Shown: positions 1 to 11,615, counted from the first letter of the stretch. The stretch is 64,000 nucleotides of DNA from Neckera pumila (GCA_963969595.1 OZ018409.1:32749282-32813281), one strand, 5' to 3'. Notes: generated by a model not told the origin, from the sequence alone. Made by a program: numbers and translations.

Positions 1-1263
1 CAAGTAGATATGTATGAAAAAATTTATATTTATTTTTTAGAGATGAAAGTACATGTCTTCTTTACTTCAGAAAAAATTTAGATTTTTTTGTGGAAAATTA
101 ATTTTCTAAAGAATTTTTGAAGAAAAGGTGAAGAAAAATCATAGTAAATAGAAAAGTATTTCAAAAAGTCTGAAAATTTCACCATAAGTGTATATCACAA
201 TTACAAACATTATGGTGTAAACTCAATTTCCGTGTCATTCTATAGTTAGAAAAGAATAGACCTTGAAAATACACCCAATGTTCAAATTGCAATAAAATAT
301 GCAATATTAGGAATTTTTTCAAAATTCAAATTGGAATAGAAACTAGAGTAGATGAACCTTTCATTTTGTTAGTTTGACTCAAACCCAAAAAATTTCATTT
401 TTGTGGAGAAATTTCAGAGTTAAAACAAGGACCACCAACTTCCCAAAATACTCTAAAATAGCATATTTAGTGATCCTTCATCACTTCAAAGTTTGCGAGA
501 AAAATCGCCACAGCGTCACTCATGTCGTCAAATAACAAGCATTTAAATTGATCAGAGTATCAGACGACATCTACTATCAATTTGCATCTGGTTCTCGAAA
601 ATGATCGGTCGTCTTGGACTCACGAAGGAAGAGTATATAACAACAAAGGCCGCGCGCGCTTCCCACGCCTTGGCACCACACCTGAGTTGATCTTGATATA
701 TAGAGCGGAAAATTTCATACATCAGTCTTGCAATGATCGACTGCACCCATGCAAGTGTAAGAGAAAATTGATTCAATGACACCACTCCAGGCGATACTGA
801 CGGACCACCCCTCTTTAATTAATCTCCAACACATGATCCCTCCAACGAAACTTCCACACTACAGATTCACAGCGGCAACATAAACCAGAGAGAAACATGC
901 ATAGAAAACCCGGCCCCTATGGTCGCGCGATCAAACCTACGTACCCCCTTTACGAACGAGTACGTCCACAAAAGCATGCACCTCAACGAAGATGCCGTTC
1001 AAACCAATTGCAAAAATATAAACGTACGCCAAAGGACTCAGTTAAGAAGCAGCCATTCATGACAAGTTGTAACTGAACATGTATTTTATATTCATAGAGA
1101 TAGACTAGAAACACATGTGACAAGTTGTAACTGAACATGTATTTCAGGTTCATATTCAGTAAAATTGGCTCTAGCTTACAGTATGCGAAAGGTAGCAATA
1201 TATAAACTAGAATTGTCTGTCTCTTAGCTAATTCTGTCTCGGATAAGACCAAGGAGTCATGAT
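1..1263. other. AT-rich intergenic stretch, no gene seen
   Basis: No convincing coding sequence on either strand. The right part (about 1000-1263) probably contains the 3' UTR of the Dof-like gene that ends at 1264 on the minus strand. A 27-base direct repeat occurs at 1060-1086 and 1118-1144, 58 bases apart. Confidence 0.5.
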
Positions 1264-2604
1264 CTACATGTCATCTTCTTCCTCTTGCCACTTGTTCCAG
1301 TCACTGACGGAACATTGGTCATCCTCCTCCATCAAGTCATGTTGAAACGAATACGGCTTGGAGGTACTGGAGGAAGAAGACTCTTCAAGTTGCACCGGGG
1401 CTACCGCCATGGAATGCGCCGTATCCATAAAATTACAGCAGGCTACGGCAGCTTCCAGGTAGTTCGTGCTCGATGGATCTTCTGTTGGGCCGTCGCTCCA
1501 TGAGTCAAATTCAGTTGGTGCAAGTGTCTCCGCCAACAGAGTATCAGATGCAACCTCGGCACTGGAAGTGTAATTTGAGTCCACATTGGTCATATTCTCA
1601 GAGACAATTTCAGTATCGTGAGACTCATCGACCCTTGCGCCGGCCTCAGCAAATTCGAAATCCATTAACGCTGCATCGTTGTCTCTCCAAAGAGGCAACC
1701 CGTCGTTGACATTGGCGGTATCAACGTTCCAGGGAGCCTCATTCCCGTCTGTCAAGAAACCCGTCTCAAGGGAAGCCAGAAACTCCGCATTCTTAGCACC
1801 ACTCAAACCCAGAGGCAACCCATCGTCCCCATTGAAGGTACAAATGAGGGGATCAGCCCGCTCATTCTGGTCTGTGAACGTCTCGAGATCAAAGAGAGCT
1901 GCAAGCTCCGCTTCCTCGGTGTTCAACTCGGGAAGCAACTCACTGTCCACATTGGCATTACAAGAGGCGAGATCAGCATTGACAGACTCATCGTCTGTCA
2001 ATGCGGTCTCCAGGAAAGACGCATATTGCACATCCTCTGGAGCACAGTTCTCCGGAAGCAACCTCACTCCGGACTCCAGTGTCATCAATGGATCGAAGGG
2101 CACTGGCATGAAAGACCCATCCGATGGTTGGTAAATCTCTTCTTCGCATTTGGAAGCATTTGTGAAGGCTTCGGGCACACGTGTCTTCTTGTAGTGGCTA
2201 GCGGCATGCTTATGATTGCTCGAGGTGTGCACCAGACGCACTTCATCGCCGGTGCCCATCAATCGCATTTGGAATTGCTCTCCACAGCTTAGACATTGGA
2301 AGCGCGGCTGCGAGCGGCTCTTGTTATTATGGTATTTGAAGATGGCATTGTCGGCCACGCCACAATGGCGGCACTGGCGCGACAGGCTCTTCAACTCTGC
2401 TGGGTCCTCGTTCCGCTTCTTGGCGTAGGTCCTGCCCTGCGGGCGCCCATGCGAGCCCAAGGTGAAGAGTCTGTGGCATTGTTGGCATCGGTGCCGCGGC
2501 TGGTCCACTTTCTTATTGTCGTTATACTTGAAAGCGTTCTCTGTGGACTCAAAGTGGCAATAATAGCAACGGTACAAGCCTCCTGGCGCAAGCAGCGATG
2601 CCAT
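1264..2604 (-). CDS. Tandem Dof-like double zinc-finger protein, 446 aa
   Basis: Single-exon reading frame that starts at an ATG and ends on a normal stop. Two Dof-like fingers lie in tandem at the N-terminus. Finger 1 has Cys13, Cys16, Cys40 and Cys43 (CX2CX23CX2C), followed by QPRHRCQQCHRLFT, close to the Dof signature. Finger 2 has Cys78, Cys81, Cys104 and Cys107 (CX2CX22CX2C) with FKYHNNKSRSQPRFQC. Canonical Dof fingers are single and CX2CX21CX2C; here the extra residues fall between the second Cys and the conserved Phe. A basic linker (residues 58-64) separates the fingers. The remaining 330 residues are acidic, rich in Glu, Asp and Ser, and end in a run of acidic residues, as in a transcription-activation region. 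Inference: nuclear DNA-binding regulator. It could instead be a Dof-derived zinc-ribbon family. I do not know a named orthologue. Confidence 0.8.
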   Translation of the reverse strand: MASLLAPGGLYRCYYCHFESTENAFKYNDNKKVDQPRHRCQQCHRLFTLGSHGRPQGRTYAKKRNEDPAELKSLSRQCRHCGVADNAIFKYHNNKSRSQPRFQCLSCGEQFQMRLMGTGDEVRLVHTSSNHKHAASHYKKTRVPEAFTNASKCEEEIYQPSDGSFMPVPFDPLMTLESGVRLLPENCAPEDVQYASFLETALTDDESVNADLASCNANVDSELLPELNTEEAELAALFDLETFTDQNERADPLICTFNGDDGLPLGLSGAKNAEFLASLETGFLTDGNEAPWNVDTANVNDGLPLWRDNDAALMDFEFAEAGARVDESHDTEIVSENMTNVDSNYTSSAEVASDTLLAETLAPTEFDSWSDGPTEDPSSTNYLEAAVACCNFMDTAHSMAVAPVQLEESSSSSTSKPYSFQHDLMEEDDQCSVSDWNKWQEEEDDM

Positions 2605-3244
2605 CGCGTACTGAGAGAAATGGAATGGTACGTACGGAACCTGAGGTTTAATTTCTCACTACTGTATTTCCCAAAGCTACGGTGATTTACGTCACAAAAG
2701 GGTATATTGGCACCTCGTGTTCTAAAGGGGTGAATATCAATGTGTCAATCTTGCATCAAGGCTGTCAACATGCAGTTCACGTTAACTTACAATAGTGAAG
2801 CCCACAACCTTGCAATCCAGTCCAGAACTACATCTAAATTTCCTCTTAAGGCCCTCAATAACAATACTGAGTGTTTAACACTGTGCCTCCAATCCAGAAC
2901 TACATCAAAATTAGTTCCTGAGACCTTGGCAATAGCACCACTGTTTAAGGGAGAGAGGCAGAATATATAAGGAATAAGCATAAGACTGTATGTCTTTTAT
3001 ACTGGGCTTGGCCAGAAGAGGAGTCATGAGCAAGCGAAGTCGTTTTTTCATCCATCCATCCATCCCCATCCTCTCATTCATCCATCTATCTATCCATCCT
3101 CATCTATCTATCCATCCTCATCTATCTATCCATCCTCATCCATCTATCCCCTCCTAAACCGCGGTTCTGGCCAGTCCGTCTCTCTCGGCTCCCACTTTGC
3201 GGCCTTTGCAATTCGTTTTGCTTGCCCCCGCCAATTGCGCAGCC
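2605..3244. other. Shared upstream region between divergent genes
   Basis: Lies between the start of the minus-strand Dof-like gene and the plus-strand GluTRBP-like fragment, so it is the likely promoter for both. Two imperfect copies of a roughly 80-base segment sharing 'ccagaactacatc' lie at about 2815-2910. No clear TATA box can be assigned. Confidence 0.4.
3047..3150. repeat. CATC/CTAT tetranucleotide microsatellite
   Basis: About 100 bases made almost entirely of catc, ctat and ctcatc units, just upstream of the GluTRBP-like fragment. Simple-sequence repeat, likely length-variable. Confidence 0.9.
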
Positions 3245-3724
3245 ATGGAGGCGCTTCCCAATTCCACGCACCTCGCAACCCATCTGTCTTCTGAATTGTT
3301 ACCCCGCACGCACTCCAACGGGCCGCGATTCCCTCCCTCCAGGACCATCGTCTCCACCACAAGAGCAGTGAAACCATGGAGTGGAATGGTGGCAGTGAGA
3401 GCAGGAGCAACTCTGCAGCAAGGAGGAGGCGTGACGGAGGAGAAGAAGAAGAGTGGGCTGCTCCGCCCATCGCCGGCGGAAGGCGCGAGAACGGTGACGG
3501 AGTCGTGCAGTGAAGGGACGTTGTCGACGGTGTCGGAGGAAGGGTGGCCGCTGGGGACGGAAGTGCGATTCGCAGCGGACATGCAAGGGAACCCGGTGTT
3601 GAGGCTCATGCCGGGCGCCACGCATTGGAATATCATGCCTACGAATAAAATTTGCAGCCCCCACGATTTCTATCTTTATAGACAGGAAAAAATTTGCATC
3701 GCCTTGGACTGCTCCAAATCATGA
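3245..3724 (+). pseudogene. 5' fragment of a GluTRBP/PGR7-like plastid protein gene
   Basis: An open frame from ATG 3245 to the stop at 3724 (160 aa; an upstream in-frame ATG at 3197 is also possible). The first 60 residues are rich in Ser, Thr, Arg and Pro, like a chloroplast transit peptide. The next part reads RPSPAEGARTV, then EGTLSTVSEEGWPLG and VRFAADMQGNPVL, which I recognise as the start of the split-barrel domain of glutamyl-tRNA reductase-binding protein (tetrapyrrole synthesis, plastid stroma). After about codon 120 the match stops. The frame runs into about 35 unrelated residues and ends, while the family needs roughly 200 more. No continuing exon is visible in the next 1.6 kb. 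Compared with its flanks the fragment is GC-rich. Most likely a truncated gene copy; less likely, a short expressed chimera. Confidence 0.65.
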
Positions 3725-4800
3725 GCAGAATCAATTCAGTGATCGGTTATGGGTGGCTCCACCTTATGGGATCATTTTTCATCACACCTGGGATCAACAC
3801 TTACAAAACACTTGGTATATTCATAATAATCTAGAATCCTCTTCAATTGCCACAAGATACAACCAAAACTACGAGGAATTTGATGTAGCAACCTACACCG
3901 ATGTGCACCATTACAACCTGTGTTTCAAACATGTTGGAATACACACTATCATTACATTTGCCTCAATAAACTGGAATTATTGTGCAGGAAGCAGTTGCAT
4001 TTACATGTGGAATTTCGGAACCGACAGAGCCTCTGCAGTGAGACCTAAGAGCATGAAGTCCACCTGCAGTCACTTAGTCCGTAGGGCATTCAAGAGTGAA
4101 AACCAGCTAGCTCTTCAGTAAAATCCCACCAGATCATGCTAACACTGCGTAACACTATGATTATACGAACTACTCCTTGTACTCGGCTATTGCCAAGGAG
4201 CTACTGGAACAGAATAATTTCCTCCGAAAGTACACAAGCCTAAAAAATAAGATGATATACTTCATCTAAAATTAACGGGACCATATACTAAGCCGCTCAG
4301 TAAGAGAAACTTCCAACCAAAAAAAACACCAAAACTCTAGGATAAGAGCCCTAGAAACAGATAACAGGTCCACTTCAGAAATCACAGTAACCTATATCCC
4401 TTTTGACGATCCCAATACCTGCTTTTCCTGCATACTCCACAAGAAAGATTCTCCTTCAGATCTTTAACTCATTACACGAGAAGAAATGCGTGAGCGACAA
4501 AAGATTTCCACACTCACTTCACCCTATCAGCATACTAATCAGAACAAGTGGGTACTCAAAGCCACCTAAACGTTATATTGTTTACTTGAGCACAATTAAA
4601 GATTTCAGATTAGCAGTGAGATTTCTAATGGACTCCGTAAATTACGTGAAAGACCTTATGGAAGGAAGAAGGGGTCTTGACATTTCGGGAGATCAGCTTA
4701 TATCACCCAATCGAAATTATGAGTCGGATTTTACTTACTTGAAAGAGGACAATTTCGCTGTGACCAAACAATGCTTCATATATCGTCAAGGAAACCAATA
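3725..4800. other. Intergenic region, no gene assigned
   Basis: Open frames of 120-130 codons occur on the plus strand, but they show no recognisable motifs, biased composition or splice logic. The right part is probably 3' flank of SMG7. Confidence 0.4.
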
Positions 4801-5322
4801 GGAAGAGTTGAACACGATTGAAGTCTGCACTTGCTCCAAAAGTCATCGATTCTTGGCTTGTGTTGAAGACACTGTAATTGGGTAGGTCGACTCACTGACA
4901 TACTTGCGCACACCAGAGAAGATACCAAGAGCTCAGACATATACTCCAGAGCTTCATGTAGTCTGCAAGACAGATATGAGTAGTGATGGCGCTCCTCTGG
5001 TCTGCAATAGTAGATGAATAACGATTAAGCTTGCCTGCATCGGGTGAGTTAACCTGCAGCGAACGCACATATGAGGAGATGTCTTTCTGGACTAAATCTA
5101 TAAGGTTGCTGAAAAGGTACCACCTAAAATAACATACTGCACTTAAAAGTAGTACCAGAAACTCCGGTACCCAGGGGTATCACCATCAAAATGAAACCAG
5201 CTTTACAGATTCTGAATCGCACAACGATGATCAACAACATTCCAAAGCGCCCAAAAGAACAATCACGAAAGGAGCACCTTGCATAAAAGAATACATCAAC
5301 TTACCAGATCATATCATCCATC
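4801..5322 (-). other. SMG7 3' UTR with a predicted 3'-UTR intron
   Basis: Eighteen bases after the SMG7 stop codon there is a strong 5' splice site, CTG/GTAAGTTG (last exon base 5305, GT at 5304-5303). Plausible acceptors, each preceded by a pyrimidine-containing tract and ending TGCAG, lie near 5066, 5006 and 4969. Plant SMG7 mRNAs are reported to be autoregulated by NMD through 3'-UTR introns, so this layout is what the family predicts. Which acceptor is used, and whether a second intron follows, cannot be decided from sequence alone. Confidence 0.55.
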
Positions 5323-8300
5323 TTACGACACAAACGGATCACGCGAATGATATTGCCCCGGAATCTGCTGCTGATATTGTTGCTGCTGGCGTTGAAGAAA
5401 CATCAGCTGTTGTCGCTGAAGCTGCAACTCTGCCTGAGCCTTTGCTTGGGCCTGAGCTTCATCAATAGGCTTCAGCCTCTCACTGTAGGTCAGCTGAGAT
5501 TCAGAGCTGTAAGGAGATTGTGCTTGAATGTGAGGTGCATTGAATTTCCGATGATGTAAAGCCCCCATACCTTCGAATACAACAAAAAAATTTAGCAGGA
5601 AAATAATTTAGCATACCCGAACAAACAATTTTGCATAAGAAGCACCGATATTTTACCTGGAAAAGGAAAAGGCGCACTGTCAAAGCCTGCACTTCTGGAA
5701 ACGTCATCACCTACGGACCACAAACTGCGGCTGCTGTTGATTGATTGGGATTCTCCAGAATAGCCGGACTGGGAAGACACTGGCTTAACAGTTCTAAAAT
5801 CATCCAACCACCCATAATCATCGACAGTATCCTCTCCTGTGTTAGGTCTCTGACTTTGAAAAGTGCTCGGAGGCTGGAACATCCCTTGAGAGGTGCCAAG
5901 AATTGGTTTTGGAACAGATTTGCCAGGGCGTGGGCCAAAACCAGGTGGCGGACGCATTGCAGGCTGACTACCTCTACTGGGAACAATGAGGTCTTTCACA
6001 CCCCAGCTGGTACTGGTTGCTGCTATTCCATCTCTGTTACTTGCCATAGGATATTTTCCTGATTCAAAGCCTGAGGATGGCTCACAGGAGGTTAATAGCG
6101 GAAGAGAGCTTGAATTCAGTAACATCTCTCCATTGAGTCGGTCATTTGGGGTTCCACTGGAAACAAAACCTGATACTCCAGACCTGTTTCCTCCCTCTGT
6201 AACAGCCGTGAGCGCAGCAAGAGATGATTTCGTGTCACTCCATGTCGGTCTGCTGTCCACTGGTTCGCGATCTGAACTCCACAGTGATCGAGAGTCATTC
6301 TGGCTTGAAGACGCTACGACTGAGCCTGCACCCACTCTCTTGTCTGGGAAATTTGTGAAAACACCTTTTTGGCTTTGAAACCATGTATCGGCACTCGAAG
6401 AAGTAAATTGAGGTGCATCAGTATACTGATCCAACCAGTTTCCCGAGCTTGTCACAGACGAGGTCATTACAGGGAAATCACGAGATCGTGTCACAGAAGC
6501 CTCGTTCCCCAAGGAATTCAGACCAGATAGGCGCAACGTTGACATGGCAGCTGCTGCATCGGGAATCAATGGAGTCGACCCCGCTGAAGATCCTATTGCA
6601 GGAATCAAGGGCGTAGGAGTTGCAAGGTCAACTAAACTCTTCGAGGAAGCCATAGCTACACTAGTATCCAGAGGGTAGCTGCCTTGTACGGCAGAATACT
6701 GAATTTGTCCTGGACTCATGTAGAAAGGTCCCTGAAACTGTGTCGAAGCAGCGCCTGACTTGACATCCACTAAACTCTCCGGGAGCCAGGGGTTTTGGCC
6801 AGTGATGCTCGGCATGGAGGTAGTCTGCACAGAAACTTCAGAAGTGGGAACTATGGAGAAATTGAAGTCCGGAACAATATTATCGGAATAGGAAAGGTCA
6901 GGGGCTTCAGAGGCAGGCGGTTTGGGGTTACTCAAGGGCTTGAAAACTATAACTTCTTCATCCTCTTCCTCATTTATATCCATTACAGGAATCCTAGCTA
7001 AATTTTCTGCTTTCGAGTGGCTTTCGCTCGCACGAAAATTGCTCTGTGATGTAATCCCATTATCATTTTCCACTTCCTCTGAATTGAAAGAAATATCCTC
7101 GACCCCAGTGCTGACCTCTTCCTCTTCCTTTTGCTCCTGCCGTGCCTCTCCAGCCAAAATAAACCTGTCCAACTCCTCATCGTAGCAAATACCTCTTTGT
7201 GTACTTTCTAGGGCATTGGCAACGGCTTTTCCTGCAGCCAACAATCTCTTGATGCGGACCTTGAACTGCTTATCTCCTTTTCCTTCAAGTGAAACTGCTC
7301 TAGAGTAATCTAGAGCCGCCTGAGCCGGAGCAAGAGGAATAAAACCTCGTAGCTCAAAATCTTCCCCAAGCGCAACACCTCGTTCATTCACCGCGACACC
7401 AAAGCCCTCAAACCCATTACTCGCGTTTGACTCCTCATTGAACATCTTCAGAAAGCAGTTGAGCAGCACCAAGCACTCTGCCCAGAAAGAGGCTCTAGCA
7501 CTGGCTTGATCTACATCAACTTCACTTCCAATCGCCATTTCTGGTCGGCCAGCTAGCCACTCCATAAACATGAGTAATGCAGGGAGAAGCACACTTCGAG
7601 ATGGATCTTTTGACTGACTACAACGATGCATTAGGCGACCAGCACACTCAAAAGCAGCTGTCAAGGCATGCTGAAATAGACCAGACCTCTGCAAAATTTC
7701 TGCATAAGTTGGGTGATTTGCCGCATCCGCACTCCAATTGATATTGTGGACAGTGAATATCAGAATAGCTACAAGTTGAATAACACAAGACGGTCCAGCA
7801 TTGCCCATAGTTGATCTGCTTTGATGGTCAGTCCCTAAACCTGCTTCAAGGGTGGAATCATTCCCAGCCAAAAGTTGCTCCAGGTCATTTAATGTTTCCA
7901 AATAGACTTGCGCAAAAGTCTCCAGACTGCACGGAACATCAAAAAATGATCATTCTTTTGAAAAATGAAAACAAATAACGACACTGAAGTTGATATATGG
8001 GTGGGCAATGAAACAGTCATATCATAAACGTTGGAGAGAGAAGCGCTCATACTTCAAAATATTTCAAACTTGAGACCCAGGACTGTGCTGTGCATCAACT
8101 TTAACACACTTTCAAACTTCATCAACGACATGAGTAGCTTCATTTGCATTACCTGGTGCGCGTGAATAATATTCCGTTCATTCGCACAAAACGAATCTGA
8201 AAATTCTTTCTCAATTCAATGCTTTTGGGAACGTTTGCGACATCTGCATTCTCTGATTTGATATCTTTTTTGGCTAACTTCATTGTTCCCTTGCCATTGG

Positions 8301-10830
8301 GTGGATTCCGATCACCCCTGCCAGCGACGCCAGTTGCCACCTGTGATCCCGCTCCAGGTACGGCATTCATCGATGCATGCAGCTGGCTGTACTGAATCCG
8401 GTTCTGCTAGCAAGAAATTTATAGAACATTAAGAATCGGATAAGCTGGAAAACCAAACATAGCTGCTGGTGTAACTTCAATGTTCTGAAACTGAATAAGC
8501 AAGAATGATATGGACTACTAGGTCAAAGTTTACCTTTTCAAATAGAAGTATCAAATTGTCTCTGGCGGTGAGGAATGGCGTCTCCACAGCAAGGCTGCGA
8601 AAATACCGATAAACTGCAAGAAGTTCATCACTGACGTACGTGGCCAGCACAGCCAACTGCCAAAAGCACTCCGAATATCAGATAACAAATTAGAGAAGAG
8701 CCTGTCAGTGTCAAATTCACACTTGCTCTACTAAAAATAGCCAAAGCTACAAAATCCTTGTCTGCAATATGCTGTACGACAATGATAGAACAAGCCCCGA
8801 CGAATAATCTCAACCTACAACTCATGCAGTAATCTCGTGAAAGAAAACTCCACGCATCCACTCATATTCGCAGTTGACACCAAAAAGACAGATCACTAAA
8901 CAGAACAAGGCAGGCATGGATTATAACTAATTTTCAGAATTGACTTCGGAGCCCAAGTCGGAGATGTGACACAGACCTGATTGTGCGGATTACCATTCGA
9001 AGGCCACAAGGAAGCTGCCTGCAGGTAGTTTCCAGCAGCCACGGAGAAGTCGATAGAACGAGTATCTTGAGCATTCCCGTGCACTTCTTTATACCGGGCC
9101 AAATCGCCCAAGAATATATAACAACGGTGGCAAGATAGCTGGCATCGTTTCACTCTCAACTTTCGCTCCTTGTCATCTCCAGCTGGGGATACAGCATCAC
9201 TGCTCTCATAGGTAGAGTAATCCTGAGGCAGACCGTGCTTCGCTTTTAACTTCAAAATAAGATTGTGGTAGAATCCCGTAACTTCAGCTAGGAAGCTCTT
9301 GAATGCTGCTAGGATTTTAAGGGCAGAATCCCTTTGCGCTCCGCTCTTATTTGTTGCAACAGCATAATTAATCTTCTTAATTTTAGCTCGGAATTCATCA
9401 ATCTGTTTGTAGTGGAGACGCCAAATTGCTTGCTCCACGTCATGAGATTCAGCAAGCTCATGATCTTCAAGGATGACTAACTCATATTTCTCTCGTAGAG
9501 AATTTTGTAATGACCGCACGCTCGAATCAAAGGGTCCCTTCACCTGAAGCCATGTCCTTAGCTGCTTCTCTAGCTCCACAGCCTGCAGGAATAATTACAA
9601 ATAAGTTGTATTCATTGTAGATGTAGATAAGGCCAGAGAGGCTTGAAAATAAAGCTGAATCCAAGAGTGAATCCAAGAGCAAACTTTCATTAACCAAGAC
9701 TCCAAGCTACAATAATCCCCAAAAATTGTTCGAGTCAAAGCAAGTAAAAGTGGACATGACGAGAAAGTAAGAGAAAGCATAACTTCAAGTTCAGAGAGAG
9801 GAAAGTTCATACTGCAAATGCACCCTCAGAGAAAAGGGGGACAACAGGAAAAAATGCCAAGGGTAAGAAATCGAAATTATTAGGAGTTCCACGCCTCGAA
9901 GTAAACAATGCAGAGTTTTCCTAATTCGAAACAAATCTGAAGGAAAATTAGAATGTATTTCTCCTCTCATCATTTATATGATAGGAAAGGAGCCCATGGA
10001 TATCTTCTAAGAGGAAACATTCTGTGTTAGCTTCCACTACACATATTTATCGGATGCTGGGACACAGAGAGACTGGTTTTCTAAATCTGAGTGCAAATCC
10101 ATCAAGAAGCTTGCATGCACACTTACGCAGGTACAAAACAATCAACTGCAGCAACAAATACTGAATAGGTAATTTCAGCTAAGTCATACATTACAGCTAG
10201 GTTAACACATTATTAATCTGCATACCACATTAAACAGGAAACCTACAAACCCGACGTTCAATTAACCTAATGCAGGCAAACACGGGGCAAAAGAGATAGA
10301 GATAGGCCTTTAACCGTTTCCCAACTCATCATCCTAATCTAACGTGAAAACACAAAAAAATTAAAGAGATCCCTCAAACACAACGAGCATCACGAGGTCA
10401 TAACAAACATTGCTACTGTTCTGTCCCTCGATGCCCCAAAAAATTAAATCACCTCACCACTAATCATTCAACACATACATCAAACTCCACCTTCTTAATC
10501 ATAACTCGTTCACACAACAATAGAACACTAAATTCCACCTCCATCCATGAAAACACCACAAAAGCTTAACCAAATCAAACCAGCATCAACCATAATCAAA
10601 CCGCAACCCCTCAATTCGCAAAAAAAACGCCAGACTCAAATTAAAGCACTCACGGCGAAATCCTCTTTTACCACAAGCGAAATTAAAACCTGAAAATTCT
10701 CTAAAAATCAAAGAAACGAGCGCAAACCACAAGAAATCGGAAACCGCACCTGGTTGTAGTGATGCCTAGCCAGGGCGAGCGGGGAAGAAGAAGTAGAAAC
10801 CGTCGCGGCGTCACTTAGCAGGCTCATCAT
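5323..10830 (-). CDS. SMG7: SMG7 / EST1-like nonsense-mediated decay factor, 1192 aa
   Basis: Six exons join in frame with GT-AG borders: 10830-10750, 9582-8977, 8656-8534, 8403-8153, 7926-5657 and 5570-5323 (3579 nt). SMG7 binds phosphorylated UPF1 through a 14-3-3-like TPR domain and targets mRNAs with premature stops for decay; in plants it also acts in exit from meiosis. The N-terminal EST1/14-3-3-like region spans about residues 28-355 (ILEDHELAESH, WRLHYKQIDEFRAKI, CHRCYIFLGDLARYKE). The EST1 central domain contains EDFELRGFIPLAPAQAALDY and RIKRLLAAGKAV, which match plant SMG7. The C-terminal half is low-complexity, Ser/Pro-rich, and ends in a Gln-rich stretch. Length fits the family. 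The start ATGATG is preceded by an overlapping uORF, and the first intron is 1.2 kb. No damage is seen. Confidence 0.93.
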
Positions 10831-10834
10831 CCAT
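10811..10834 (-). promoter_or_regulatory. Overlapping upstream ORF at the SMG7 start
   Basis: An ATG four bases before the SMG7 start opens a seven-codon frame (MDDEPAK, then TGA) that overlaps the main start codon in another frame. If included in the mRNA, it would lower initiation at SMG7 by competing for scanning ribosomes. The alternative is that transcription starts inside it. Confidence 0.45.
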
Positions 10835-11267
10835 TCCTCGCGCACCGCAGCCGAAGAGCGCCTCCAAGCAAACGTGAAACCCTAAAAAGCTTGCGGGAGG
10901 AATTTGGAGGCCACAGGTGACGGAAATTGACGAAAATTGGTTTGAAAGGTTGGGGATTCGGAGCTTGTTGCGAGGGGAGAGAGATGGCAAGTCGGCAGGT
11001 CGGTCACGCGAGAGACAAGAGATGGCGATGGAGGGGGACGGAAGCGAGGTCGGCAAGGCGATGGAGAGAGACGATGCTGAGAGCATCCTCGGTCTGCTCC
11101 GACTTGGTTGCACGCGGGATTAGGGGCGGACCCTATTACCGGGTGGCCAGTGCCCGCTTTTTGGCCGGCGATTCCTTGGTTGGCACTCTCGTCGGTTTTT
11201 AAAATTGATTCTCTCCAAAAAAAGTTAAGAAAATGTTAACCCCCAAGTGCTCAAACTAATTATCAAT
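10835..11267. other. SMG7 upstream region
   Basis: Promoter and 5' UTR side of SMG7. More GC-rich than the flanking repeat DNA. Open frames on both strands across 10910-11200 show no protein motif. A [13 protein letters not shown] repeat end lies at about 11235. Confidence 0.4.
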
Positions 11268-11615
11268 ACCTTAAATGAGGCTGTTTGTTTGTTTGTTTGT
11301 TTGTTTTGTTTGTAGCATGGACAACTTCCTGACCGTGCGTCCCCCGGCCGCGTGTTTGGTACCGTCGGAAAGCTCTCGCCGAGGAGGGGTGCACCGGCTT
11401 GGTTTCGTGGCGTTTGGAGCGGTGGTGCAAAAGTTATTGAATTTCAAAGTATTTATTGATTAAAAAATTAGAAAATTACTTTTACTTTGATTTTGGTGGC
11501 GTTCTTGGTACTGGGAGTGGAACCGGGAGTAGAACTGGGAGTAGAATTGGAAGTAGAACCAGGAGTGGAATCAGGAGTAGATGAAAATTGGGCCAACGGC
11601 ACAAGGTCACACTAG
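11268..11615 (+). repeat. Dispersed (TTTG)n element, copy 1
   Basis: Same family as 44190-44614, which lies in the opposite orientation. In order: ACCTTAAAT, a short (TTTG)n tract, a GC-rich block with GTGCGTCCCCCGGCCGC and GGAGCGGTGGTGCAAAAG, an AT-rich block, a 12-base minisatellite of GGGAGTRGAACY type, and a GGGCCAACGGCAC end with CTAG. No coding frame. Both copies share the outer junctions, so this is a transposed unit. The class is unknown. Confidence 0.7.

Noticed and set aside
1285..2685. Plus-strand open frames of up to 151 codons
   Set aside because: They are shadows of the Dof-like gene on the opposite strand.
3753..4121. A 122-codon plus-strand frame considered as a second GluTRBP exon
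   Set aside because: It contains none of the expected split-barrel residues and has no suitable splice junction with the first fragment.
5745..7185. Plus-strand open frames of 67-130 codons
   Set aside because: They lie antisense to the large SMG7 exon and have no motifs.
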